Source: Acidobacteriota bacterium (lineage in GTDB: Bacteria > Acidobacteriota > Terriglobia > Bryobacterales > Bryobacteraceae). Taken from it: a DNA stretch of 55,121 nucleotides. Numbering within the stretch: position 1 is the first letter of the stretch; each line of letters starts with the position of its first letter. Location of the stretch: positions 1-55,121 of the forward strand of contig JACQZR010000112.1 in assembly GCA_016213775.1 (NCBI GenBank), read 5' to 3'. This document shows positions 16,911 to 25,324 of this stretch, piece after piece. Position numbers and translations under genes: made by a program. Under the pieces are notes generated by a model. That model saw only the letters and a list, made by a program, of their open reading frames with translations, was not told the DNA's origin and ran no database searches.

Positions 16911-19900
16911 ATGCTCCACAAACTAATTTGCTCGTCCCTCGTCGCGGCAGCAGCGTGGGGACAATCCAACTCGGGGACGATACTGGGGACCGTCCGCGAC
17001 GCACAGGATGCGATCCTTCCCACGGCAAGGGTGACAGTGGCCAACGTTGCCACCGGTGTGGCGAAGACGGTACCGGTGAATGCGGCCGGCGGATACTCCG
17101 TGCCGTACCTGGTGCCCGGTGAATACACTGTGTCGGCGGAGGCCGCGGGCTTCAAACGCACCACGCGCGAGGGCCTGCAACTGCGCGTCTCCGATCAACT
17201 GGTGATTGACTTGACGCTCGATGTCGGCGCGCTGAGCGAGAGCGTAACGGTGAAAGCGACATCGCCTGTGCTGGAATCGGCGAGTGTCACGTTGGGCCAG
17301 GTGGTGGACACGAAGCAGATTCTCGATCTGCCGCTGAACGGGCGCGATGCGATGGCACTGGCGTCTCTGGCGCCGGGCGTGATTCCACAGGAGGTGGCGC
17401 CAGGCGCGGCGGTGCAGTTGGGCAATACGGTGCCCGGCGTGAACGGAGCAAACTTCGGCACGAGTGGAGTGACTGTGGATGGCGGCTCCAATTCCACGCC
17501 ACGTGGCACTACCTACATGATGGTCTACTCGCCGAACGTCGATTCCGTGGCCGAGTTCCGGGTGCAGACGAATTCGATGTCGGCGGAGTTTGGCCGCACC
17601 AATGGCGGCAGCATCAGCATGGTGACCAAGTCGGGGACGAACCAACTGCATGGCACCGCATATTGGTTTCTGCGCAACCGGGCTTTCGATGCGAATGACT
17701 TTTTCAGCAACCGCCAGGGGATTCCGCTGGGTGCGCTGCATCGCCATCAGACGGGGGCCACGGTGGGCGGTCCGGTGTGGCTGGGCAGGCTCTACAATGG
17801 CCGCGACAAGACCTTCTTCTTTTTTGATTACGAGGCATTTCGCGAGGCTGTGGGGAGTCCGCAGACATTCACAGTCCCGACGGCATTGGAGCGGAACGGG
17901 GATTTCTCTCGCACGTTTGTGAACCCAGCCAATCCGGTGCAGGTGCGCATCTTCGATCCATTGGCGACTACGCCAAGCGGGACGACGTTCACGCGGTCGC
18001 AGTTTCCGGGCAATATCATTCCGCAAAGCCGCATCGATCCGGTGGCGCGCAGGATGATTGCGTTCTACCCTCTGCCTGTGAACAACAACATCACTGGAAA
18101 TTACCCCGCGAACAATCCGCGGCGCAACCGCAACGACACCTACAACATTCGTCTCGATCATTACATGGGGCGGCATCATTTCTTCGGGCGCGGGTCGTAT
18201 CAGCAGCCTTGGGTGGGCGAGCCAAACTACTACGGAAACATCGCCAATGCGTCGAACCCGCCGCTACTGCAGAGGCGGCGCTACGCAGCGCTCCAGGATG
18301 TCTACACGCTGAGCCCCACGTGGATCCTGAGTCTGAACTTCAGCATCCTGTATCAATACGGGCAGCGCGAGGCCTGGTCGTACGGTTACGACATTACGCA
18401 ACTTGGTTTCCCCACCAACTTCCGCGACGGCCAGCAGATTCGCGCCATTCCATTGACAAGCCTCACCGGCTTCAGCGGATTGGGAAACGGCGCACACAAC
18501 TACAGCACGCAGACGGTACCGACGTTCGAGATCGGCGTGACGAAGAACTTCGCGCGCCACCGGCTGAAGGTGGGCACGGAGTACCGCGCCTTCTATAACA
18601 ACCAACTGCAGAACAGCAACGCCTTCGGATCGTTTGCCTTCAGCCCGGCGTTTACACAAGGTCCGAATCCCAACCAGGCGTCCACCACGGCGGGGAACGC
18701 CGCGGCATCGATGTTGCTCGGGTTGCCCGGAAGCGGCAGCGTCACCAACCAGCCGGCGACGGCGTTTCGCAGCGCTTACCGTTCCCTCTATGTGCAGGAT
18801 GACATCAACGTCACCAGGACTTTGACGCTGTTCGCGGGGCTGCGGTGGGATCAGAATCTGCCGCGCACGGAGCGATTCGACCGGATGAGTGTGCTGAATC
18901 TCTCGCTGCCGTCACCGATTGCGCAACAGGTGCCCGGATTCAATCTGGTGGGACAGATGCAGTACCGGCAGGCGCCGGAACGCCGGTTGATCGACCCTGA
19001 GAGAAAGAACTTCGGACCGCGTCTGGGATTGGCATGGCGCGCACCGGGGAAGATGGTGGTACGCGCGGCCTACGGCATCTTCTACGGACTGTCATCGGGC
19101 GATGCCACGCTCACCACCGCCTTCGCGGACGGCTTTTCCAGCGTAACGAGCGTAGTGACTTCGCTCAACGACGTGAATCCGTTTCAGACTATGTCCAACC
19201 CGTATCCGAACGGCATCCGCGCGCCTTCCACGGCGGCACAACTGAAGCCGGAGCTAAACATCGGGCAGACAACCAACTCGGCTTTTCTGGGCATTCGGAC
19301 CGGGCAGTTCCAGCAATGGAACCTGACGCTGCAAAAGGAATTCCACGGGTGGCTGCTGGAATCGGCGTACGCGGGGAACAAGGGTTCGCACATCAGTTCG
19401 GCGAACATCTCACTGAATGTTCTGCCAGCGCAGCAGATGAGAGAACTCGGAGCCGACGCGCAAACGCTGGTGCCGAATCCATTCTTCGGGGTCATCACCG
19501 ATGCGACATCGGCGCTGTCGCGCAGCACTGTTGCGCGGCGGCAGTTGCTGTTTCCGTATCCGCAGTACACCACCATCACGAGCGAAGCGCCGTCGCTGGC
19601 AACTTCGGTGTACCACTCCTATCAGGCGCGCGTACAGAAGCGGTTTGGGCGGGGGATGTCGATGCTGGTGAGCTATACCATCGGCAAAACGATCACCAAC
19701 GCCACGGGCACCGGTATCGCCGACCCGAACAACCTGCGCGCGGAGCGTTCGGTTTCGGCATGGGACGTACCGCAGCGGCTGGTGTTCAGCGGCATGTACG
19801 AACTACCAATCGGGAGCGGCAAGCGAATCGGAACCAACTGGAGCAGGCCGCTGGATCTGGTACTGGGGCGGTGGCAATTCAACGGCATTGCCGCTTTCCA

Positions 19901-20297
19901 GAAGGGGACGCCGCTGGCGCTCACGGCCACGCAGGGTGTGCGTCCGGACAGGCCGCGCCCGGCGGAGCAATTCTCGGGGCCGATTCAGGACCGGCTCACG
20001 AAGTACTTTGATACGGGCGCGTTCTCGATTCCGGTGACGTTCACTTACGGCAACGCCTCACCCACGAATCCACATGTGCGCGGGCCGGGCATCAACAACT
20101 TCGATCTGTCCTTGTTCAAGAGCTTCAAGGTGCGCGAGAAGCTTTCGGCCCAGTTCCGATTTGAGAGTTTCAACACGTTCAACCGCGTGCAGTTCGCCAA
20201 GCCGGGATTGCAGTTGGGATCAACCGCGTTTGGTGTGATCACGGTGCAGCAGAATCAGCCGCGCAAATTGCAATTGGCGTTGAAGCTGATATTCTGA
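16911..20297 (+). CDS. Oar-like TonB-dependent receptor with carboxypeptidase-regulatory-like domain
   Basis: The ATG at 16911 follows GAGGT at 16901-16905 with a five-base gap, which favours it over the in-frame GTG at 16899; the product is 1128 residues. It has a short signal peptide (MLHKLICSSLVAAAAWGQ) and a regulatory-like domain with GTVRDAQDAILPTARVTV. A plug with LPLNGRDAMALASLAPG and a YMMVYSPNVDSVAEFRV stretch follows, then a long barrel ending LKLIF. It shares the family architecture of the minus-strand neighbour but differs in barrel sequence, so the two probably handle different ligands under a common regulator. Confidence 0.9.
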   Translation: MLHKLICSSLVAAAAWGQSNSGTILGTVRDAQDAILPTARVTVANVATGVAKTVPVNAAGGYSVPYLVPGEYTVSAEAAGFKRTTREGLQLRVSDQLVIDLTLDVGALSESVTVKATSPVLESASVTLGQVVDTKQILDLPLNGRDAMALASLAPGVIPQEVAPGAAVQLGNTVPGVNGANFGTSGVTVDGGSNSTPRGTTYMMVYSPNVDSVAEFRVQTNSMSAEFGRTNGGSISMVTKSGTNQLHGTAYWFLRNRAFDANDFFSNRQGIPLGALHRHQTGATVGGPVWLGRLYNGRDKTFFFFDYEAFREAVGSPQTFTVPTALERNGDFSRTFVNPANPVQVRIFDPLATTPSGTTFTRSQFPGNIIPQSRIDPVARRMIAFYPLPVNNNITGNYPANNPRRNRNDTYNIRLDHYMGRHHFFGRGSYQQPWVGEPNYYGNIANASNPPLLQRRRYAALQDVYTLSPTWILSLNFSILYQYGQREAWSYGYDITQLGFPTNFRDGQQIRAIPLTSLTGFSGLGNGAHNYSTQTVPTFEIGVTKNFARHRLKVGTEYRAFYNNQLQNSNAFGSFAFSPAFTQGPNPNQASTTAGNAAASMLLGLPGSGSVTNQPATAFRSAYRSLYVQDDINVTRTLTLFAGLRWDQNLPRTERFDRMSVLNLSLPSPIAQQVPGFNLVGQMQYRQAPERRLIDPERKNFGPRLGLAWRAPGKMVVRAAYGIFYGLSSGDATLTTAFADGFSSVTSVVTSLNDVNPFQTMSNPYPNGIRAPSTAAQLKPELNIGQTTNSAFLGIRTGQFQQWNLTLQKEFHGWLLESAYAGNKGSHISSANISLNVLPAQQMRELGADAQTLVPNPFFGVITDATSALSRSTVARRQLLFPYPQYTTITSEAPSLATSVYHSYQARVQKRFGRGMSMLVSYTIGKTITNATGTGIADPNNLRAERSVSAWDVPQRLVFSGMYELPIGSGKRIGTNWSRPLDLVLGRWQFNGIAAFQKGTPLALTATQGVRPDRPRPAEQFSGPIQDRLTKYFDTGAFSIPVTFTYGNASPTNPHVRGPGINNFDLSLFKSFKVREKLSAQFRFESFNTFNRVQFAKPGLQLGSTAFGVITVQQNQPRKLQLALKLIF

Positions 20298-20312
20298 GCC
20301 CTTATGTGAAGG

Positions 20313-21101
20313 TCAGCCTTTGATGTAGACGCTGAATCGGGTAACGTTGCGAAAACCCATTGCGATATAGAGCGGGTAGCCGGACGAGCTCGATTGGAGA
20401 ACGATGCGGGAAAGTCCGGTCATGCCTTGCGCCCACTCGATGGCATGGCGGACCACCGCTTCCCCGTAGCCGTGACGCTGGTAGCGAGGCATAGTGCCCA
20501 CGGCGTATAAGCCTACGGCGCCGGCACTGGGGATGGTGCAAGCGGTGGCAATGGCTTCGCCGGCGACATAGCCGACCCATCCGGTTAAGGGTCCGCTCCA
20601 GAGGCCGGGGCCGCCGTAGACATCCTCGGACATGTCGCGCGGGACGGAGAACGAGGCGGACATGATGGAGCTGAAGTCGCGGCGCGTATCCTCGCTGGCG
20701 ACACGTTGGTAGAGCATGCGGGGCAGCGTGCGGCGCGGCGGGGCGAGCTCATCGGCGATCATTCCGGGCGTGTCCATCATGATCTTGAGCTCGTTGGCGG
20801 CAAGGGCGAGACGGGCAACGCGGCGCTCGGCGGTTTCAAAGAGGCTCTCACAAAACCAGATGGACCAGGGTAGTTGGCGCTCTTCAAAGAACGCGCCGGC
20901 ATGTTGCAGCAAGTGGAAGAAGGGGCCGGTTTCGCCGGGCACTGGAGCGGTGATGAGCGCGGTGTTGAAGAGGCTGTGAGGGACACCGGCGGAGACCATG
21001 CTGAGTCCGTGCGCCAGACGCACCACGCCGGACGGGCGCGTGAAGGAGAACGAGGCTAGCGCCTGACGCAGGTTTTCGTTGATGATCTCGAACTCGCGCA
21101 C
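20313..21101 (-). CDS. GNAT-family N-acetyltransferase
   Basis: The 262-residue protein has its acetyl-CoA-binding GNAT core in the C-terminal half: AVGLYAVGTMPRYQRHGYG, where RYQRHGYG is the Q/RxxGxG/A-type pyrophosphate loop, then EAVVRHAIEWAQ and VLQSSSSGYPLYIAMGF. The N-terminal half is a divergent GNAT-like region without a visible motif. The acceptor substrate is unknown. It starts with GTG preceded by AAAGG, 21 bases after the stop of the FGE-fold gene, and is the last gene of the minus-strand train. Confidence 0.8.
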   Translation of the reverse strand: MREFEIINENLRQALASFSFTRPSGVVRLAHGLSMVSAGVPHSLFNTALITAPVPGETGPFFHLLQHAGAFFEERQLPWSIWFCESLFETAERRVARLALAANELKIMMDTPGMIADELAPPRRTLPRMLYQRVASEDTRRDFSSIMSASFSVPRDMSEDVYGGPGLWSGPLTGWVGYVAGEAIATACTIPSAGAVGLYAVGTMPRYQRHGYGEAVVRHAIEWAQGMTGLSRIVLQSSSSGYPLYIAMGFRNVTRFSVYIKG

Positions 21102-21122
21102 ATTGGCCTTTGCTTTGGGGGC

Positions 21123-21959
21123 CTACGGTTCGCGCGCCACCCGGAACCCAAGCATGCGGTAGCTCTGCAAGGAAGGCCACGCCGCTGAGCGAGCGGTGGA
21201 GCGGAGGTCGATGGGCTCGAAGAAGAACGCGCCGCCGCGTACGACGCGGTAGGCTCCGGAGGCCGGGCCTTTCGGATTCTTTCTTGGAGAAACGGAGTAG
21301 TAGTCGCGGCTGTACCAGTCCGAACACCATTCCATGAGGTTGCCGGCCATATCGTGCACGCCGTAGGATGAGACGCCGGCGGGGTAGGAACCCACTTCCT
21401 TCGCGGTGTCGAACCGCTGCGCGCCGACGTAGTTGGCTTTGTCACGGTCGATGGAGTTGCCCCAGGGATAGCGGCGCTGATCGGTGCCACGGGCGGCTTT
21501 TTCCCACTCGGCTTCGGTAGGCAGGCGATACTTCTTGCCGGTTCGGGCGCTCACCCAATTGCAGAAGGCAACGGCGGAATCCCAATTGACACCGATCACC
21601 GGATAGTTGTCACTGCCGGGGGTGCCACCTCCGTGGTTGTTGGGCTGGGTCCAGTAGGGGATCTGGTCTTTGGGGACGGGGCTGCCGTTGGGCCAGTGCC
21701 TGGCTTCGTCGTAGCCGGGGTCGTCGCGGAACTTGCGCCACTGGGCGTTGGTGACTTCATACTTGCCGATGTAGAAGGCGTCGAGTTCGACGGCGTGGAC
21801 GGGACGCTCGCGGGTTTCGCCTTCGTTGAAGTTGTCACCCATTTTGAAAGCGCCGGCCGGGATGAGCACAAGCTCGCCGAAGCCGTCGTCGATGGTTGGG
21901 GTGGCGGCGGGCGCGGCGAATCCGGCGAATAAAACAATCAAGCAAAGAAATGTTCTCAC
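21123..21959 (-). CDS. Exported SUMF1/FGE-fold protein lacking the FGE cysteines
   Basis: After a signal peptide (MRTFLCLIVLFAGFAAPAA) the 278-residue protein shows the formylglycine-generating-enzyme-sulfatase (SUMF1/EgtB/PvdO) fold. It carries FGELVLIPAGAFKMGD, IGKYEVTNAQWRKF, VNWDSAVAFCNWVSARTGKK, YRLPTEAEWEKAARG, YGVHDMAGNLMEWCSDWY and a final LGFRVAREP. In true formylglycine-generating enzymes two catalytic Cys follow the RGGS(W/Y) strand; here the segment reads VRGGAFFFEPIDLRSTA, so both are absent. A sulfatase-activating role is therefore unlikely, and a carbohydrate- or ligand-binding or other oxidative role is possible. It begins four bases after the hydrolase stop. Confidence 0.85.
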   Translation of the reverse strand: MRTFLCLIVLFAGFAAPAATPTIDDGFGELVLIPAGAFKMGDNFNEGETRERPVHAVELDAFYIGKYEVTNAQWRKFRDDPGYDEARHWPNGSPVPKDQIPYWTQPNNHGGGTPGSDNYPVIGVNWDSAVAFCNWVSARTGKKYRLPTEAEWEKAARGTDQRRYPWGNSIDRDKANYVGAQRFDTAKEVGSYPAGVSSYGVHDMAGNLMEWCSDWYSRDYYSVSPRKNPKGPASGAYRVVRGGAFFFEPIDLRSTARSAAWPSLQSYRMLGFRVAREP

Positions 21960-21963
21960 GTCT

Positions 21964-22782
21964 TTATTTGCCTTTCGGCAGGAAGCCGCCGATTTCGAGG
22001 AAGTGTTTCAAGGTATCCATCCAAGGGGAGAATTCGGGACTGCCGAAGCCCGCGCCGAAGCCGTGGCGGCCTTTTTGATACAGATGAATTTCGCTGACCG
22101 CGCCGGCGCGGTTGAGATCGAGCCAGAGCTGGGCGGAGCCGTTGGCTGCGCCACGATCGGCTGCCGCGGCGACGAGGAATGTGGGCGGAAAGGATTTCAA
22201 CTCTTCGCCGGGAGTGGGTCGGCCGGCGCTGTAGACAAGCACACCGTAGTCGGGGCGCGAGCTGACGCGATCGAGCGGGTCGGCTGCATCGGGAACGCCG
22301 GGACGCGCGGAGGCGAGGACAGATCGAGCGAGGCTGGAGCCGGCCGAGAAGCCTGCAAAGCCGATCTTAGCGGGGTCGACGGACCACTCTTTGGCACGGG
22401 CGCGGATGAGTTGCACGGTGCGTTTGCCATCGAGGACGCGGGCGTCTTCTCCATAGCGAGGGGAGAGGCGATAGGTGAGGACAAAGGCGGCCACGCCCCA
22501 ATCGTTGTAACGTTCGGCGATCTCCATCCCTTCGGCGCCGTACATCAACATGATGTTCGATCCGCCGGGCGCGACGACGACGGAGCCTCCATTGCGCTTG
22601 CCTTCGGGAGGGAGGAAGGCGGTGACGAAAGGAGCGTCGAGAGGGCCGTCCCCTTTGGCGAGCGGGACCTTGCCGGCATCCCACAGGGGGATGTTGTAAT
22701 GGGTGGTGGATTTGGCGGCTTTGCCATCGGCGGCGGCGAGAGAGGCAGCCGTGATGGCGAGCAAGAGGACACAACGTGGCAT
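21964..22782 (-). CDS. Exported alpha/beta hydrolase (esterase-like)
   Basis: The 272-residue protein carries a signal peptide (MPRCVLLLAITAASLAAA). Its alpha/beta-hydrolase core has VVVAPGGSN (oxyanion loop), GFAGFSAGSSLA (GxSxG nucleophile elbow) and a C-terminal GRHGFGAGFG with the likely catalytic His. Relatives are annotated as xylan- or acetyl-esterase-like exported enzymes. It sits between the mutarotase-like gene (65 bases upstream) and the FGE-fold gene (four bases downstream), so it is probably part of one operon. Confidence 0.8.
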   Translation of the reverse strand: MPRCVLLLAITAASLAAADGKAAKSTTHYNIPLWDAGKVPLAKGDGPLDAPFVTAFLPPEGKRNGGSVVVAPGGSNIMLMYGAEGMEIAERYNDWGVAAFVLTYRLSPRYGEDARVLDGKRTVQLIRARAKEWSVDPAKIGFAGFSAGSSLARSVLASARPGVPDAADPLDRVSSRPDYGVLVYSAGRPTPGEELKSFPPTFLVAAAADRGAANGSAQLWLDLNRAGAVSEIHLYQKGRHGFGAGFGSPEFSPWMDTLKHFLEIGGFLPKGK

Positions 22783-22847
22783 TCATCGATCTTCTTACGA
22801 GGGGGGCGGTGCGTCAAGTGTGTCAGGGTGCGCGGCCCGCCCTGGAG

Positions 22848-23966
22848 CTACTGTTGGCCCAGTCCGGCTGCGAATCCCAATGTCACCGTCTTCCCGGATT
22901 GTTTATCTTCAATGAGAATCCTGCCCGCTTCCACCCGCACATCATCCACATGCCGCAACTCCCCCGGCACTTTCGTCAGGAACATCGCAAACTTCGTCGC
23001 CACCTTGCCCTTGGCCGGCAGCCAGCGGAAGGCCGGCTGGCCGAACATCGGCGACAGTGCGAGAATGTCGCGCTTGGTCATGTCATACGGCTGCATGCCG
23101 AATTCCAGGCCCCACGAATATGTACCGTTGGCGGGGTAGTTCATCCAGTGCTGCACCCAGCCGTAATCGGCACGAGGGAAGACATAGCCGAGCATGGTGT
23201 TGCTCTCGGTGTCGATGGCGGTGATGTACTCGATGGTGCGCCGCAGGTCCATCAAACAGCCGATGTGGTTCATTGAGCCGTGCTCGCGCGGCGAAACGCG
23301 GGCGTTGAAGACCCCACCTTCCACAGGTACAGCGGGCCATTCGAAGTTGACCGCGCTCGGAAAGGTACGTGGCCCCTTCATGGTGTGCGGCTTGGTCTGG
23401 CAGTTGACTGTGGACTGATCGACGATGGTCTTGCCGAGTTTGAGGAACGGTGCCCCGATGGTGGCGTGTTCGGCCCACAGCATCACACGGTCGAACGGGA
23501 GTTCGCTGGCGATCTCCGATTCCACCAGGGCCACCTGTTCTCCCGGCGCCAGCGTGATCTTGCGGGTGAGCGTTTCCTGCACCAGCGGCAGCCGCACTTT
23601 GAAGGCAACGTGCGAACTGGAGGAGGAGGTCACATCCCAATTCAGCTTTACCGCCTCCCCGTGGCCGCTGAGCCCGGCCGCGGCTTCGTCCTTAGTCACC
23701 GGACCGAACCCGTCTACACAAAGGAAGTGTCCTTTGCTGGTGCCGAAACTCGGGCGCGCGCCGGCTTCGCGGGCCATCCGCGACGGGTCCCACATGGCGT
23801 TCAGTTTCTCGCCCTGCAAGTGGAAGTCGACAAAAGCGCCGCCGTGGGGAAGCGTCGTCAGTTCCACTTTGCCGCTGGAAAGCATGAGCCCATCGGCGCC
23901 TTCGTGTTTCACCTTCTGCTGGCCGGACAGAACCGCCGCGAAAAACAGGAGTAACGTGATCTTCAT
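22848..23966 (-). CDS. Exported mutarotase-like (aldose-epimerase-fold) protein
   Basis: The 372-residue protein has a signal peptide ending near SGQQ (residue 17) and is otherwise mostly beta strand. Its pattern (LTTLPHGGAFVDFHLQGEK, a central EHATIGAPFLKLGKT and later WVQHWMNYPANGTYSWGLEF) resembles the galactose-mutarotase-like beta-sandwich, in which EHxxxGxPFL carries a conserved His. Catalytic assignment is not safe; many such proteins bind sugars without epimerising them. The ATG overlaps the stop of the DUF1552 gene (ATGA), so the two are translationally coupled. That ties a sugar-binding-type fold to the PSD1 pair. Confidence 0.65.
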   Translation of the reverse strand: MKITLLLFFAAVLSGQQKVKHEGADGLMLSSGKVELTTLPHGGAFVDFHLQGEKLNAMWDPSRMAREAGARPSFGTSKGHFLCVDGFGPVTKDEAAAGLSGHGEAVKLNWDVTSSSSSHVAFKVRLPLVQETLTRKITLAPGEQVALVESEIASELPFDRVMLWAEHATIGAPFLKLGKTIVDQSTVNCQTKPHTMKGPRTFPSAVNFEWPAVPVEGGVFNARVSPREHGSMNHIGCLMDLRRTIEYITAIDTESNTMLGYVFPRADYGWVQHWMNYPANGTYSWGLEFGMQPYDMTKRDILALSPMFGQPAFRWLPAKGKVATKFAMFLTKVPGELRHVDDVRVEAGRILIEDKQSGKTVTLGFAAGLGQQ

Positions 23967-25324
23967 AAAGACAGGAGATTGAGCCTTCCGGTGCTGTCGC
24001 CAAGGGAATCGACTGGGACATTCATGCGGTCGAGCATGGCGAGGAACAGATTGGCCATCGGGGTTTCCTTTGCGTATCGCACCAACCGGCCGGGTTTCAG
24101 ACGGCCGCAGCCGCGCCCGGCGAGCACGAGCGGCAGGTCGGCATGATTGTGCGTGTTGCCGTCACTCAGTCCGCCGCCGTATGTCACCATCACGTGATCG
24201 AGCAGCATGCCGTCGCCATCCGGAGTGGCCTTCCACTTGTTCAGCAGGTAGGCGAATTGCGCCATGTGATAGCAGTTGATCTCCACCACCTTGGCGATCT
24301 TATCGGGATCGCCCTGATGGTGCGTCAGCCCGTGATGCGCTTCCGGAATGCCGATCTCGGGATAGGCGCGAGGACTCTGTTCCAGGCTGAACATCAGCGT
24401 GGCCACGCGGGTGGAATCGGTGAGGAAGGCCAGCGTCAGCAGGTCGATCATGAGGTGCGCGTGGTCCGCGAGGGAGGTGGGCACGCTCGCCGGCGGAGGC
24501 GCGGCACTGGCGGGCGGAACGGCCCGGTTGCGCTCGGCGCTTTGAATGCGCTGCTCCACTTCACGAATGGAGGTGAGGTACTCGTCGAGTTTGCGTTTGT
24601 CCGCGCCGCCCAACGCGCCCGCAAGCCGGCGGGCATCGTTGCGCACCAAGTCGAGGATGCTCTGTTCGTACTGACGCTGGCGGGCTCGCCGCGCGGGATC
24701 ACTATCGGCTTCGGCCACGCCAAAGAGCCGCTCAAACAGCGCGCGCGGGCTCACTTCCGAAGGATTGGGAGTAGAGGGAGTGCGCCACGAAATGGAATTG
24801 CTGTAGGCGCAACTGTAGCCGTTGTCGCAACTGCCGCCCTGCACACCTTCCTCGCAACTCAGCTCCAGCGACGCAAAACGCGTCTTGCCCTGATAATGGC
24901 GCGCGGCCACCTGGTCCACCGAAACACCCACCTGCATGTCCCGTCCGCTGGTCTTCTTGGGATGGACACAGGTGAGGTAATTGGCGCCGGCACGGCCGTG
25001 ATCACCGGCGCCATCGCCGAGCGCGCGTCCGCCATTCTGCGTCAGCCCGCCGAGCAGCAGCACGTCGTTGCGGAAGTGCTCCAACGCCGAGGTGATACGA
25101 GGAAGCTGCGCGGGTAGCGCGGATTCGCCAACCGCGCCGGCAGGCAGCCACTGCTGCATCATGATGCCGTTGGGCACGTACAGAAACGCCATGCGGCACG
25201 GCGCGGCTGCAGCCCGGGACAACGCGGGGACCATGGCATCCAGGGCCGGCAATGCCACTGCCGCGCCAAGTCCCCGGAGCAGGCTGCGGCGATCGAGTTT
25301 CTTAGCGCGAAGCGCGTTGAACAT
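23963..25324 (-). CDS. DUF1552-family protein (Tat-exported)
   Basis: The 453-residue protein begins with a twin-arginine leader (RRSLLRGLGAAVALPALDAM). It continues in the DUF1552 manner: MAFLYVPNGIMMQQWLP, VLLLGGLTQNGG, GDHGRAGANYLT, SLELSCEEG and a late HHGLTHHQGD stretch with MVTYGGGLSDGNTHNHADLP. The family is widespread in Planctomycetes, Verrucomicrobia and Acidobacteria and is nearly always next to a DUF1592 protein, but its biochemical role is unknown. It overlaps the upstream DUF1592 gene by 23 bases and the downstream mutarotase-like gene by four. Confidence 0.9.
   Translation of the reverse strand: MFNALRAKKLDRRSLLRGLGAAVALPALDAMVPALSRAAAAPCRMAFLYVPNGIMMQQWLPAGAVGESALPAQLPRITSALEHFRNDVLLLGGLTQNGGRALGDGAGDHGRAGANYLTCVHPKKTSGRDMQVGVSVDQVAARHYQGKTRFASLELSCEEGVQGGSCDNGYSCAYSNSISWRTPSTPNPSEVSPRALFERLFGVAEADSDPARRARQRQYEQSILDLVRNDARRLAGALGGADKRKLDEYLTSIREVEQRIQSAERNRAVPPASAAPPPASVPTSLADHAHLMIDLLTLAFLTDSTRVATLMFSLEQSPRAYPEIGIPEAHHGLTHHQGDPDKIAKVVEINCYHMAQFAYLLNKWKATPDGDGMLLDHVMVTYGGGLSDGNTHNHADLPLVLAGRGCGRLKPGRLVRYAKETPMANLFLAMLDRMNVPVDSLGDSTGRLNLLSL

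Noticed and set aside
21826-23139. Plus-strand frame opposite the FGE-fold, hydrolase and mutarotase-like genes
   Set aside because: Three real genes occupy the other strand with signal peptides and catalytic motifs; this frame has none.
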